From assembly GCA_040544425.1 (NCBI GenBank), contig JBEONO010000002.1, forward strand, positions 248,001-312,000: DNA of 64,000 bases, written 5' to 3'. This DNA is from Solimicrobium sp040544425 (GTDB taxonomy: Bacteria > Pseudomonadota > Gammaproteobacteria > Burkholderiales > Burkholderiaceae_D). Numbering within the stretch: the first letter of the stretch is position 1; each line of letters starts with the position of its first letter. Positions 1 through 8,492 of the stretch are shown here, one piece after another. Made by a program: the position numbers and the translations under genes. The notes beneath the pieces are model-generated. The model was not told where the DNA came from. It did not search any database and was given only the letters and a program-made list of their open reading frames with translations.

Positions 1-430
1 GGCGATCCGGCATACGATACGCTTCACCGTCAGCCGTATGCTCGACAACTGGGTTTGGCCAGCCACCGCAACAGCCGGAACTGGAAGCTGTACCGGAATA
101 CCGACCTATACCCTGCTGTCACAGTCATTGCCGCCTTCAAAGTGCTCGGCCACCAGCCCTGCCGGCCAAATTTACCGACTGAATGCCTCGACCACCGTGC
201 CCACTTGCATGCGCAGCAGTCCGCAAGCGGCGATTATCATCACGGCGCTGCGCAACTACGGAATGATCGTCGGAGACAACAGTTTCCCCGGCCAGTTAGT
301 CGGAACCCCTGACGCACGCTGGAATGACCAGGACCTGGCGTGCCTGAACAGCCTGACGCTCGCAGATTTTGAACCAGTCAACGTGTCGAGCTTAATGGTG
401 GGCATCAACAGTGGCGCTACCAGTCATTAA
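1..430 (+). CDS. C-terminal part of a secreted protein, paralogue of the next gene (partial)
   Basis: The reading frame is already open at the window start (frame beginning at base 2) and stops at 428-430, so only the last 142 residues are visible. They align without gaps to the last 142 residues of the protein at 622-2325, at about 80% identity by manual comparison, including the shared endings LADFEPVNVSSLMV and TSH. Conserved cysteines and the motif RNYGMIVGDNSFP are kept. Function unknown; by analogy with its neighbour it is probably exported. The true start lies upstream of the window. Confidence 0.8.
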   Translation, partial: AIRHTIRFTVSRMLDNWVWPATATAGTGSCTGIPTYTLLSQSLPPSKCSATSPAGQIYRLNASTTVPTCMRSSPQAAIIITALRNYGMIVGDNSFPGQLVGTPDARWNDQDLACLNSLTLADFEPVNVSSLMVGINSGATSH

Positions 431-621
431 AAGGAATCGAATCAATTTGGTGTCGGTCGTCCCCACGGCTGATATTTTTTTAACCCTGACCTGGCCCAAA
501 ACCGGCCCGAACAATTCAGATTGACGCAACGTTTTTCAATCTGCAGGTCAACCATTTATTTAACATGAATTTGCTTTAGCAATAACGCACATTGTGCGAT
601 TGAACTGAAAAGGAACCAACG

Positions 622-2325
622 ATGAGTATTCAAAACTACCGACAGAAAATTTGCAAACTGACGGCTATTTGTCTGATTTTTTCAACCATAACAGCCTGTG
701 GCGGTGGCGGTGGCGGTGGCTCTAACAATACATCAAATACACCAGGCGTCGGTGCGGTCGACAATCCCAGCGCGATAGTTGCTGCCAATCCCGCGCCCAA
801 TCCTGCCACGCCTGGAAACGGCACGCTTGGCAGCGGCACGACTGGTGGTGGCACGACCGGCGGTGGAACGACTGGTGGTGGCACGACCGGTGGTGGCACG
901 ACCGGCGGTGGAACGACCGGTGGTGGAACGACCGGTGGTGGAACGACCGGCGGTGGAACGACCGGCGGTGGAACGACCGGTGGTGGCTCGACCGGCGGCA
1001 GTGGCAATGTGACTCCTGTCACACCGCCTTGCGTCGAACACCCTGTGTCCACTACCTTGCGTATCACGACTGCATCATGTCCAGCCGGAACTCAGGGCAG
1101 TGCATATGCCGGCTGCACAATTTCATCCACCGGCGGCACGCCACCGTATAGCTATTGTGTCAGCCAGAGCGCCAGTAATCCGCCGCTTCCTGAAGGGATG
1201 ACGATCAATGCTAAAACCGGCGCCATCAACGCGTCGAAAATCAATGGTCAAGGTCATTACGGAGCCAAGCTGATCGTGATTGATTCAAACCTCAACACGG
1301 CATCGAAAGTCATTAATTTTTCTGTCTCGGGCAACAACGCCTATCTGGCCAACATATTTCCGGCAAATTCAATCTTTCACCATCGCGTCGATCAGGCAAG
1401 CACCAATCTGCCGGTGGATAGATCGCCCGCAGCAGCAATCAGCAGCAAAGACTTGAACGCCAAGGTCAACGCCGCGTTCGGCAATCAATTCAGTGCACCA
1501 TGGCCCTACGGAACGCCAACAATCCAGGTGCCACATGATCAGCCTTTTGTCCCGGTCAAAACCACCCTGTACAACTACAACTTCAGTTCCGGTCCGATTC
1601 CGGCAGACGCCCCCATCCAGGGCACGGCGCATTCCGCCGGAGATCGGCACGTCATTGTCTACCACGCCAGTCAAGGGTCAACACCAGCCGCGCTTTACGA
1701 AATGTGGTTAAGTACTTATGACAGTAAAGCCAAATTATGGTCCAACGGTTCCAACATGCTCTGGTCCGACGTTACCAGCAATGCGTTACCAAAGCATGGC
1801 GTTGGTACCACGGTAGCGGCAGGTTTACCGGATGGACCGCTGTTAATAACCGCTGACGAAGTGATCGGCACCGGCACGCCGCAAACGCCAAACGGATCCA
1901 TCCGGCATACGATACGCTTTACGGTCAGCAAAATGCTCGACAACTGGGTTTGGCCGGCCACGGGAACAGCCGGTACCGGATCCTGCACCGGAGTACCGAC
2001 ACGTACGATGCTGTCCCAATCTGCGCCACCTTCAGCATGCTCTGCGACCAGCCCAGCCGGTCAGATGTATCGATTAAAAGCGTCGATCGCCACGCCTGAC
2101 TGCGCAAAAAACAGTCCTCAGGCAGCAATCATCATGACTGCATTGCGCAATTATGGAATGATTGTGGGAGACAACAGCTTCCCGGCTCAACTGACCGGAA
2201 CGCCCGACGCGCGCTGGAACGACACAGATCTGCAGTGCCTGACAAGTTTGACGCTGGCCGATTTTGAACCAGTCAATGTGTCCAGCCTCATGGTGAATGC
2301 CAACAGCGCGCAAACATCGCATTGA
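622..2325 (+). CDS. Putative lipoprotein with Gly/Thr-rich linker and He_PIG-like Ig domain
   Basis: 567 residues. The N-terminus is a lipoprotein signal peptide: basic start, hydrophobic stretch and a lipobox (ITAC) with the acylated Cys followed by eight Gly. A low-complexity linker of ten TTGGG units follows (about residues 73-122). Residues around 150-240 resemble a bacterial Ig-like He_PIG fold (GGTPPYSYCV, then LPEGMTINAKTGAI). The C-terminal ~300 residues have several Cys and include the ~142-residue block shared with the upstream partial gene. An AGGAA ribosome site precedes the ATG. It probably sits on the outer membrane with the Gly/Thr segment as spacer. No enzymatic motif was recognised. 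Confidence 0.8.
   Translation: MSIQNYRQKICKLTAICLIFSTITACGGGGGGGSNNTSNTPGVGAVDNPSAIVAANPAPNPATPGNGTLGSGTTGGGTTGGGTTGGGTTGGGTTGGGTTGGGTTGGGTTGGGTTGGGTTGGGSTGGSGNVTPVTPPCVEHPVSTTLRITTASCPAGTQGSAYAGCTISSTGGTPPYSYCVSQSASNPPLPEGMTINAKTGAINASKINGQGHYGAKLIVIDSNLNTASKVINFSVSGNNAYLANIFPANSIFHHRVDQASTNLPVDRSPAAAISSKDLNAKVNAAFGNQFSAPWPYGTPTIQVPHDQPFVPVKTTLYNYNFSSGPIPADAPIQGTAHSAGDRHVIVYHASQGSTPAALYEMWLSTYDSKAKLWSNGSNMLWSDVTSNALPKHGVGTTVAAGLPDGPLLITADEVIGTGTPQTPNGSIRHTIRFTVSKMLDNWVWPATGTAGTGSCTGVPTRTMLSQSAPPSACSATSPAGQMYRLKASIATPDCAKNSPQAAIIMTALRNYGMIVGDNSFPAQLTGTPDARWNDTDLQCLTSLTLADFEPVNVSSLMVNANSAQTSH
838..987 (+). repeat. Ten 15-bp tandem repeats coding TTGGG
   Basis: Ten consecutive in-frame 15-bp units of the form ACGACYGGYGGTGGM run from 838 to 987. 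They differ only at third positions (C/T and A/C) and are followed by a degenerate eleventh unit with Ser for Thr. The unit keeps frame, so copy-number change would lengthen or shorten the lipoprotein linker without frameshift. Confidence 0.95.
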
Positions 2326-2403
2326 GATCGCGCATTTGTTTGTTGATCACACGGGGCAAACTGGTTAGACTGAGCAGCAAGCCTAACTCCACACAGACCC
2401 CGC

Positions 2404-2805
2404 GTGATTTCTGAATCATCTACCAAGCTTTCGCATCGCCCTCAACTGATCAAACGAGTCTTGGGGGCGATGTTGATTGTGGCCTTTATTTCTGGCGCGA
2501 TCAGCGGTTATTTTGAAGCGGGCGACCTGCAAGAGCCGCTGTGGTCTGAATTAATTTCAACGGCACTGCTGCTGTTCCTGCTGCTGTCGTGGTATCACAT
2601 CGACAGCAACGAACATCAATATCAACGCAACGTCTGGATGACTGTTGCAATCATCGGATTCGCGTTGGTCGCTGTCCCGTACTATCTGGTGCGCAGCCGG
2701 GTACCGGGAAAAAAACTCAGCGCGGTAACGAATCTGCTGCTGTTTGCCTTGCTGTTTACCGCAGTAAGCGCGGCAGGCGAATATGCGGTAATTCTCTTGA
2801 ACTAA
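2404..2805 (+). CDS. Small four-helix membrane protein, unknown function
   Basis: 133 residues from a GTG start. Four hydrophobic segments are visible (about residues 19-37, 43-62, 78-97 and 108-130), with short charged loops between them, so this is an integral inner-membrane protein. The first ~18 residues are basic, suggesting a cytoplasmic N-terminus. It overlaps the convergent gene on the other strand by four bases at the stop codons. I do not recognise a family. A start further downstream is possible because no strong ribosome site precedes the GTG. Confidence 0.55.
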   Translation: MISESSTKLSHRPQLIKRVLGAMLIVAFISGAISGYFEAGDLQEPLWSELISTALLLFLLLSWYHIDSNEHQYQRNVWMTVAIIGFALVAVPYYLVRSRVPGKKLSAVTNLLLFALLFTAVSAAGEYAVILLN

Positions 2806-3089
2806 TTGTCCTCAACCACCACGTAACGGCGTTCGCCGGTCGCAGCCTTGTACAATACTCTGGTCAGCTTGCCAGTCTCGGGGTCAATAAACTGCTCGTC
2901 AGTGGCCTGCCATTCACCCGGCGCGTCCAGATTGGTATGCTGGTAGCGCCAACGTTCCAGCAGAATCAGAACAAATATCACACTGCCCCAGATTGCAATT
3001 GGCCACGCCGGTTGAGCGCCGACCAGACAAAGCAGAACGCCGATGCAGGCAATCACAAAGGTGAAGCCGAGCAATGCGTTGCGCAGCAT
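2802..3089 (-). CDS. Small membrane protein with two TM helices and a charged tail
   Basis: 95 residues when started at the ATG at 3089, one base after the stop of the upstream ybjQ-like gene; a longer frame to 3122 exists but overlaps that gene. Two adjacent hydrophobic helices (about residues 5-23 and 28-46) precede a polar tail of about 45 residues (ending RRYVVVEDN), presumably cytoplasmic. Tight spacing suggests co-transcription with the YbjQ gene and perhaps gcdH. Function unknown. Confidence 0.55.
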   Translation of the reverse strand: MLRNALLGFTFVIACIGVLLCLVGAQPAWPIAIWGSVIFVLILLERWRYQHTNLDAPGEWQATDEQFIDPETGKLTRVLYKAATGERRYVVVEDN

Positions 3090-3090
3090 G

Positions 3091-3411
3091 TTAAATTTTT
3101 TCCACAACCACGGCAGTACCATAGGCGACGATTTCGCTCATGGTCTGACCTATTTCGGATGAGTCAAAGCGCATCATCACCACCGCATTGCCACCCATGG
3201 CATTGGCGTTCTTGACCATCCGGTCAATGGCATGGCGACGCGCTTCTTCAAGCAGGGAAGTATATTCGGTGATCTCGCCACCGATGAGAGAACGCAGACC
3301 GGCCATGAGATTACCGGCCAATCCGCGACTTCTGACCACCACACCAAACACCTGTCCTTTCACCTGAACAACCCGAAAGCCAACTACATTTTCAGTCGTG
3401 GTCACAAGCAT
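3091..3411 (-). CDS. YbjQ/UPF0145 family protein
   Basis: 106 residues, the usual length of the YbjQ family, whose fold is a small pentamer-forming domain sometimes called heavy-metal-binding; the role is not established. Typical features are an N-terminal strand (MLVTTTENVVG), the central RSRGLAGNLMAGLRSLIGGE segment with the family's Gly-rich turn, a helix of alternating charged residues, and NANAMGGNAVVMMRFDSSEI near the C-terminus. An AAGGAAA ribosome site precedes the ATG. It lies 15 bp downstream of gcdH on the same strand. Confidence 0.8.
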   Translation of the reverse strand: MLVTTTENVVGFRVVQVKGQVFGVVVRSRGLAGNLMAGLRSLIGGEITEYTSLLEEARRHAIDRMVKNANAMGGNAVVMMRFDSSEIGQTMSEIVAYGTAVVVEKI

Positions 3412-3426
3412 GATGTGGTTTCCTTT

Positions 3427-4602
3427 TTAAAATGCAGCGATCCCGGTTTGTGCCCGGCCTAAAATCAGGGCATGAATATCGTGCGTCCCTTCATAGGTAT
3501 TCACGACTTCCAGATTCACCAGATGGCGGGCGATACCGAATTCGTCGGAGATCCCGTTGCCGCCCAACATATCGCGCGCCATCCTGGCGATATCCAGCGA
3601 TTTGCCGCAGGAATTGCGCTTCATGATCGAGGTGATTTCAACGGCTGCAGTACCGTCATCTTTCATCCGACCCAGGCGCAGACAACCTTGCAATGCCAGG
3701 GTAATTTCGGTCTGCATATCGGCCAGTTTTTTCTGGATCAGCTGATTGGCCGCCAATGGCCGGCCAAACTGTTTGCGGTCCATGGTGTACTGGCGTGCCA
3801 TGTGCCAGCAGAATTCCGCCGCACCCAGCGCACCCCACGCGATACCGTAGCGCGCCGAATTCAAACAGGTGAAGGGACCCTTCAATCCTTCCACGTTCGG
3901 CATCAGATTTTCTTCCGGCACAAACACTTCGTCCATGACGATTTCACCGGTAATCGAGGCGCGCAGGCCGACCTTGCCGTGGATGGCTGGAGCAGTCAAT
4001 CCCTTCCAGGCTTTTTCCAGAATAAAGCCGCGGATCCGGCCGTCATCAGTTTTCGCCCATACGACAAACACGTCAGCGATCGGGCTGTTGGTGATCCACA
4101 TTTTGGAACCCGACAGGGAATAACCGCCAGGTACAGTCTTGGCGCGCGTTACCATGCTGCCCGGATCAGAGCCGTGATTGGGTTCAGTCAGGCCGAAACA
4201 ACCGATCCATTCGCCGGTCGCCAGCTTGGGCAGATATTTCTGTTTTTGCGCTTCGGTACCGAATTCATTAATCGGCACCATCACCAGCGAACTTTGCACA
4301 CTCATCATGGAGCGATAGCCGGAATCGATGCGCTCGACTTCGCGCGCAACCAGACCATAACAAACGTAATTCATACCCGCCCCGCCGTATTCGGTCGGAA
4401 TGGTGGAACCCAATAATCCGAGCTCACCCATTTCACGGAAAATCGCCGGATCGGTTTTTTCGTTGCGGAAGGCTTCAAGCACGCGCGGTGCCAGACGCTC
4501 AGAACAATAGGCCTGTGCGGCATCGCGCACCATACGTTCTTCATCGCTTAATTGGGCATTGAGTAAGAGAGGATCGTCCCACTGGAAAGCTGCTTTTGAC
4601 AT
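3427..4602 (-). CDS. gcdH: Glutaryl-CoA dehydrogenase
   Basis: 391 residues, full length for a FAD-dependent glutaryl-CoA dehydrogenase, which oxidises and decarboxylates glutaryl-CoA to crotonyl-CoA. It has the acyl-CoA dehydrogenase architecture: N-terminal helical domain, FAD/substrate motifs CFGLTEPNHGSDPGSM and MWITNSP, and a C-terminal helical domain. The catalytic base is Glu371 in NTYEGTHDIHALILG, a signature typical of GcdH rather than short-chain dehydrogenases. It is the last enzyme gene of the leftward aromatic-CoA cluster, 40 bp after ridA, so it probably processes the C5 dicarboxyl-CoA released by the pathway (inference); a general role in lysine or tryptophan breakdown is also possible. 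Confidence 0.93.
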   Translation of the reverse strand: MSKAAFQWDDPLLLNAQLSDEERMVRDAAQAYCSERLAPRVLEAFRNEKTDPAIFREMGELGLLGSTIPTEYGGAGMNYVCYGLVAREVERIDSGYRSMMSVQSSLVMVPINEFGTEAQKQKYLPKLATGEWIGCFGLTEPNHGSDPGSMVTRAKTVPGGYSLSGSKMWITNSPIADVFVVWAKTDDGRIRGFILEKAWKGLTAPAIHGKVGLRASITGEIVMDEVFVPEENLMPNVEGLKGPFTCLNSARYGIAWGALGAAEFCWHMARQYTMDRKQFGRPLAANQLIQKKLADMQTEITLALQGCLRLGRMKDDGTAAVEITSIMKRNSCGKSLDIARMARDMLGGNGISDEFGIARHLVNLEVVNTYEGTHDIHALILGRAQTGIAAF

Positions 4603-4642
4603 ACTGGTTCCCTTGTTGTGTTAATAGTGATCGGTAAAAGCA

Positions 4643-5035
4643 CTATTCTGGCACAACTGCCGTCACTTCGATCTCAACTTTTGCCCGATCTTCGACCAAT
4701 GCCAGCACTTGAACCGCTGACATGCAGGGAAAATGACGCCCGATGATCTCCCGGTATACTTTTCCGGTCTCCTGATAGGCGGCGATGTATTCTGCCTTAT
4801 TCACCACATACCACGTCATTCTGACGATATGTTCCGGCTTTGCACCCGCTTCATGCAGCACTGCCACGACATTCTGTAAGGTCTGTCTGACCTGACCGGC
4901 AAAGTCATCGGTGTGGAATTGACCTTGTTCATCCCAGCCGACCATGCCGCTCACATAAACTTGTCTGCCTGTTGCGGAAATACCATTGGCATAGCCTTTG
5001 GGTTGCATCCAGCCGGTTGGTTGTAAAAATTTCAT
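4643..5035 (-). CDS. RidA/YjgF family enamine-imine deaminase
   Basis: 130 residues from the ATG at 5035, which has a GAAGGTG ribosome site; the frame can be extended to 5119 but those residues do not fit the family. RidA proteins are trimeric cytosolic enzymes that hydrolyse reactive enamine/imine intermediates to ketones and ammonia. Visible features are VYVSGMVGWDEQG, QTLQNVVAVLHEAGA and PCMSAVQV, where the family usually has a substrate-carboxylate-binding Arg nearby; that Arg is not obvious here, so this is an Rid-superfamily subgroup. Its place inside an anthranilate-type operon suggests it helps remove the ring-derived amino group (inference). Confidence 0.85.
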   Translation of the reverse strand: MKFLQPTGWMQPKGYANGISATGRQVYVSGMVGWDEQGQFHTDDFAGQVRQTLQNVVAVLHEAGAKPEHIVRMTWYVVNKAEYIAAYQETGKVYREIIGRHFPCMSAVQVLALVEDRAKVEIEVTAVVPE

Positions 5036-5129
5036 GAGCACCTTCAATCGTTCCTGTTCAGACACTGACCGACCCCGGCTGGACCACAATCCACAAACCG
5101 AATTGGTTTGAAACTGCATCGACTCACCA

Positions 5130-6341
5130 TCACAAATCGGGCGTGACGGGTTCCTTCAACATTTCGCGCGCGATAATCAGTTGCTGGATTTCAGTCGCGC
5201 CCTCGTAAATGCGCAGTGCACGGATTTCACGGTACAGACGCTCGACCGGCATGTCGCTGACCACACCCAATGCGCCGAATAATTGCAGCGCCATGTCGAT
5301 CACCTGCTGGGCCGTTTCGGTGGCGGCCATCTTCGCCATCGCGGCTTCTTTGGTGATGTTCTGTCCCTGATCGCGCTGCCATGCTGCACGGTAGGTGAGT
5401 AAAGCCGCCGCATCGATACCGGTTGCCATTTGCGCCAGCTTGGCCTGCGTCATCTGAAAATCGGCCAGCGTCTTGCCAAACATCTGGCGCTGCTTGACAT
5501 GCTTCAATGCTTCGTCCAAAGCCCGACGCGCAAAACCCAGCGCGGCGGCGGCAACGGAAGTACGGAACACATCCAGCGTTGCCATCGCGATTTTAAAACC
5601 GTGACCACTTTCGGCGATCAGCTGCGACTTATGAATGCGACAGTGAGTAAATTTGATTTTCGCCAGCGGGTGCGGCGCGATCGTGCTGATTTTTTCGGTC
5701 ATCGAAATGCCGGGGTTGGTGGCGTCGACAATAAAAGCCGAAATGCCGCGTGCGCCGGGTTGTTCACCGGTGCGGGCAAACACCACAAAAAAGTCGGCAA
5801 TACTGCCGTTTGAAATCCAGGTTTTTTCACCATTCAGTACGTAGTGCTCACCGACAAAGGTGGCTTCACATTTCATGGCGGCGACATCGGAACCGGCATC
5901 CGGTTCGGACAGGGCAAAGGCGGGAATTGCCTTGCCGCTGGCCACATCAGGCAAATAAAGATCGCGCTGCGCTTTGGTGCCAAACAGGCTGATCGCTCCC
6001 GATCCCAGACCCTGCATGGCAAACGAAAAATCCGCCAGGCCGCTGTACTGCGCCAGTGTTTCGCGAATCAGACAAATCGCCCGGGTATCAATCCGTTCCG
6101 AAAACCCGCCATAGGTAATGCCGGCCACCGCATAGCACAGCCAGTTGGCCTCCCCCATCTGCCGCACCAGCTGACGGCAGACCGAATCGACGTCACTGGT
6201 ATGGGTCTGGCTGATTTCATTGCGTGCCCAGTGATGAATGCTTTTTGCAATTTCCTGATGATAGGATTCAAAAAACGGCCAAGCCAGATAATCCGGCATG
6301 CCCAATGCAATTTGTTCTGACGAATTGACACTATCAACCAT
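5130..6341 (-). CDS. Acyl-CoA dehydrogenase of the aminobenzoyl-CoA cluster
   Basis: 403 residues with the complete acyl-CoA dehydrogenase fold. FAD-binding motifs AFALSEPDAGSDVAAM and TWISNGSIADFFVVFA are present, and the catalytic Glu is in RIYEGATEIQQLIIAREM near residue 380. The start codon at 6341 directly abuts the stop of the crotonase gene, implying co-translation. Context suggests it dehydrogenates a reduced alicyclic or ring-opened CoA thioester after dearomatisation. The precise substrate cannot be told from sequence; general medium-chain acyl-CoA oxidation is the alternative. Confidence 0.85.
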   Translation of the reverse strand: MVDSVNSSEQIALGMPDYLAWPFFESYHQEIAKSIHHWARNEISQTHTSDVDSVCRQLVRQMGEANWLCYAVAGITYGGFSERIDTRAICLIRETLAQYSGLADFSFAMQGLGSGAISLFGTKAQRDLYLPDVASGKAIPAFALSEPDAGSDVAAMKCEATFVGEHYVLNGEKTWISNGSIADFFVVFARTGEQPGARGISAFIVDATNPGISMTEKISTIAPHPLAKIKFTHCRIHKSQLIAESGHGFKIAMATLDVFRTSVAAAALGFARRALDEALKHVKQRQMFGKTLADFQMTQAKLAQMATGIDAAALLTYRAAWQRDQGQNITKEAAMAKMAATETAQQVIDMALQLFGALGVVSDMPVERLYREIRALRIYEGATEIQQLIIAREMLKEPVTPDL

Positions 6342-7196
6342 TTAATTTCCCTCGAATTGCGGTTTCTGTTTTTCTGAAAAAGCATGGAAGGCGCGATGAA
6401 AATCGTTGGTCGCCATGCAGATTGCCTGTGCTTGTGCTTCTGATTCGATTGCCTGTTCCAGGCTCATATTCCATTCCTGCTGCAGCATTTTTTTGGTCAT
6501 GCCGTGCGCGAAACTCGGGCCGCAGCTTAAGTCGTGAGCATAGTGCTGGGCCTCTAGCAGAACGTCGCCCGGTTCACACAGGCGATTAAAAAATCCCCAG
6601 CGTTCTGCTTCGCTGCCGGACATGGCGCGGCCAGAGTATAGCAAATCGGCAGCGCGTCCCTGTCCGATTACGCGCGGCAGCAACGCGCAGGCGCCCATAT
6701 CGCAACCGGCCAGCCCCACCCGGCTGAACAAAAACGCGGTCTTGCTGCGCTCGGTACCCAAACGAATGTCGGATGACAGTGCCAGCATGGCACCGGCACC
6801 GGCGCACACGCCATCGATGGCGGCAATGATCGGCTGCGGACAGGCACGCATGGCTTTGACCAGATCACCGGTCATGCGGGTAAAGCGCAATAATCCGGGC
6901 ATATCCAGCTCGGTCAGCGGACCGATGATTTCAAACACGTCACCGCCGGAACAGAAATTGTCTCCGGCCCCCACCAGAACAATCGCCCTCACGTCGTCGG
7001 CATCAGCGCAATCCAGAAACAGCTGACGCAATTCGGCATACGACTCAAACGTTAACGGATTCTTGCGTTCCGGACGGTTCAGGGTGATCGTTGCGACCTG
7101 ATCATGGACCGCAAAACCAAAGTGCCGCGCCTGATACTGTGCCAGCTTCAGATGGCCGCCGGGCAGACTGTCGGCTTTTCCGGGCAAATAATTCAT
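6342..7196 (-). CDS. Crotonase-fold (enoyl-CoA hydratase/isomerase family) protein lacking canonical Glu pair
   Basis: 284 residues from the ATG at 7196, which overlaps the MarR stop as ATGA. The crotonase core is clear: TITLNRPERKNPLTFESYAEL, the oxyanion-hole segment NFCSGGDVFEI, and DGVCAGAGAMLALSSDIRLG. By manual alignment with hydratases, the two catalytic glutamates (in GGGCELAMMCD and GQPEILLG) are replaced by Met and Arg (AGAGAMLALSSD; FLFSRVGLAG). A distinctive AGCDMGACALLPRVIG follows, with an Asp. The enzyme is therefore probably not a standard hydratase. A hydrolytic ring-cleaving or isomerase role in the anthranilate-CoA route is plausible (inference). Confidence 0.85.
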   Translation of the reverse strand: MNYLPGKADSLPGGHLKLAQYQARHFGFAVHDQVATITLNRPERKNPLTFESYAELRQLFLDCADADDVRAIVLVGAGDNFCSGGDVFEIIGPLTELDMPGLLRFTRMTGDLVKAMRACPQPIIAAIDGVCAGAGAMLALSSDIRLGTERSKTAFLFSRVGLAGCDMGACALLPRVIGQGRAADLLYSGRAMSGSEAERWGFFNRLCEPGDVLLEAQHYAHDLSCGPSFAHGMTKKMLQQEWNMSLEQAIESEAQAQAICMATNDFHRAFHAFSEKQKPQFEGN

Positions 7197-7684
7197 TGCA
7201 GACTCGCTTTCACTTTTGACAGCAACTGGATCAGCAGATGTTTTTCTTCCACCTGCAAACCCAGCAGTAATTCCTCCACCCACTGCTCGTGGACCTGGGC
7301 CATTTTTTTGAATGCGGCCATGCCGTGTGGGGTTAATTTCAGACTGAATGAGCGCCGGTCATTTTTGTCGATGACGCGCTCGACCAGTTTTTCCTTTTCC
7401 AGCTGGTCGGCGATGCCGGTAATATTACCGCTAGTGACCATCATCCGCTTGGATAATTCGCCCATGCGCAAGCCTTTCGGATGACGCTCGAGCTGCGCCA
7501 TCAGATCAAAACGCGGCAGCGTAATATCAAATTGATTACGCAGACGGCTGCGAATTTCGGTTTCCAGTTTGACCGTGCTGGACAACATGCGCAGCCAGAG
7601 CCGCAAAGACAGATGATGTTCATCGGTCAGTCTGGTCTCCAGATCAATGCCCGGTTCAGCCAGGCGTACGACAGATTGCTTCAT
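7193..7684 (-). CDS. MarR family transcriptional regulator
   Basis: 163 residues. A winged helix-turn-helix typical of MarR is visible: DLMAQLERHPKGLRMGELSK (first helices), MMVTSGNITGIADQLEKE (recognition helix), and the wing VIDKNDRRSFSLKLTPHG. N- and C-terminal helices would form the dimer interface. It sits in the middle of the aromatic-CoA operon, and such regulators commonly repress their own operon and respond to a CoA-thioester intermediate. The likely operator is the inverted repeat at 12421-12456 (inference). Confidence 0.9.
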   Translation of the reverse strand: MKQSVVRLAEPGIDLETRLTDEHHLSLRLWLRMLSSTVKLETEIRSRLRNQFDITLPRFDLMAQLERHPKGLRMGELSKRMMVTSGNITGIADQLEKEKLVERVIDKNDRRSFSLKLTPHGMAAFKKMAQVHEQWVEELLLGLQVEEKHLLIQLLSKVKASLQ

Positions 7685-7703
7685 GGTTTCGGTCCAGATT
7701 GGG

Positions 7704-8492
7704 TTACATTAATTCGCCACCGTCAATCGGCAACGACTGTCCGTTGATCGCTGAGGAAGCGGGCAGGCACAACCAGCTCACGGCACTGGCGACCTCATCC
7801 GGCTGAATCAATTTGCCTTGCGGATTATTGGCTGCCAGTTCTGCGCGTGCCTCGGCTTCGCTGCGTCCGGTTTTCTTGACGATATTGGCAATCGCCGCAT
7901 GCACCAGATCGGTTTCGGTATAGCCTGGACAGATCGCATTGACGGTCACACCCTTTTTGGCAACTTCCAAGGCCAGAGACCGGGTCAGACCGACCACGGC
8001 ATGTTTCGCCGCGCAATACGCCGATGCGTAGCCATAACCAGTCAGACCTGCAGTGCTGGCAATATTGATGATCCGGCCCCAGCCCATATCCAGCATGCCC
8101 GGCAGGACTGCCTGCGTTGCTGCCAGCACGCTGATCAGATTCACCGACAGCATGTTCTGCATCAGCTTGAGATCGGTTTTCATAAACGGTGCCGAATGTG
8201 CCTGACCGGCGTTGTTGACCAAAATGGAAATCAATCCAAAGTGCCCGACCGCCTCGCTGACGGCCTTGGGGATGGCGTCGGTGTCAGTGATGTCCAGTTC
8301 CAGGCATTGCACTTCACCGATTGAATCGAGCTGTGCTTTGGCTTTGTCCAGGTTGGCTGGGTTGCGCGCCACGATGGTGACTTTGGCGCCGTGCTGCAGC
8401 AAGGATTGCGCGATCGCCAGACCGATGCCGCGCGTGCCGCCAGTGACCAGGGCATGGCGTCCCTTTAATGGAAAGTGTGGGTTCGATATCAT
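7704..8492 (-). CDS. Short-chain dehydrogenase/reductase (3-hydroxyacyl-CoA dehydrogenase-like)
   Basis: 262 residues, a classical SDR. The NAD(P)-binding motif is TGGTRGIG (about residues 17-24), followed by the NNAG motif. The catalytic Ser is in IINIASTAGLTG and the Tyr/Lys pair in YASAYCAAKHAVVGL. The start overlaps the stop of the monooxygenase gene as ATGA, so translation is coupled. In this operon the likely reaction is oxidation of a hydroxy-CoA intermediate to the keto form. Family members also include 3-oxoacyl-ACP reductases, but the context argues for catabolism. Confidence 0.88.
   Translation of the reverse strand: MISNPHFPLKGRHALVTGGTRGIGLAIAQSLLQHGAKVTIVARNPANLDKAKAQLDSIGEVQCLELDITDTDAIPKAVSEAVGHFGLISILVNNAGQAHSAPFMKTDLKLMQNMLSVNLISVLAATQAVLPGMLDMGWGRIINIASTAGLTGYGYASAYCAAKHAVVGLTRSLALEVAKKGVTVNAICPGYTETDLVHAAIANIVKKTGRSEAEARAELAANNPQGKLIQPDEVASAVSWLCLPASSAINGQSLPIDGGELM

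Noticed and set aside
838..987. Possible CRISPR-like array
   Set aside because: Units are contiguous without spacers and lie in frame within a coding sequence.
636..1067. Long open frames on both strands across the Gly/Thr repeat (for example a Pro/Val-rich frame on the minus strand)
   Set aside because: They are artefacts of the 15-bp repeat lacking stop codons in any frame; only the plus-strand frame has a ribosome site, signal peptide and homology to the upstream paralogue.
3472..4416. 314-codon plus-strand frame opposite gcdH
   Set aside because: It is the antisense shadow of a clearly recognised acyl-CoA dehydrogenase and has no family features.
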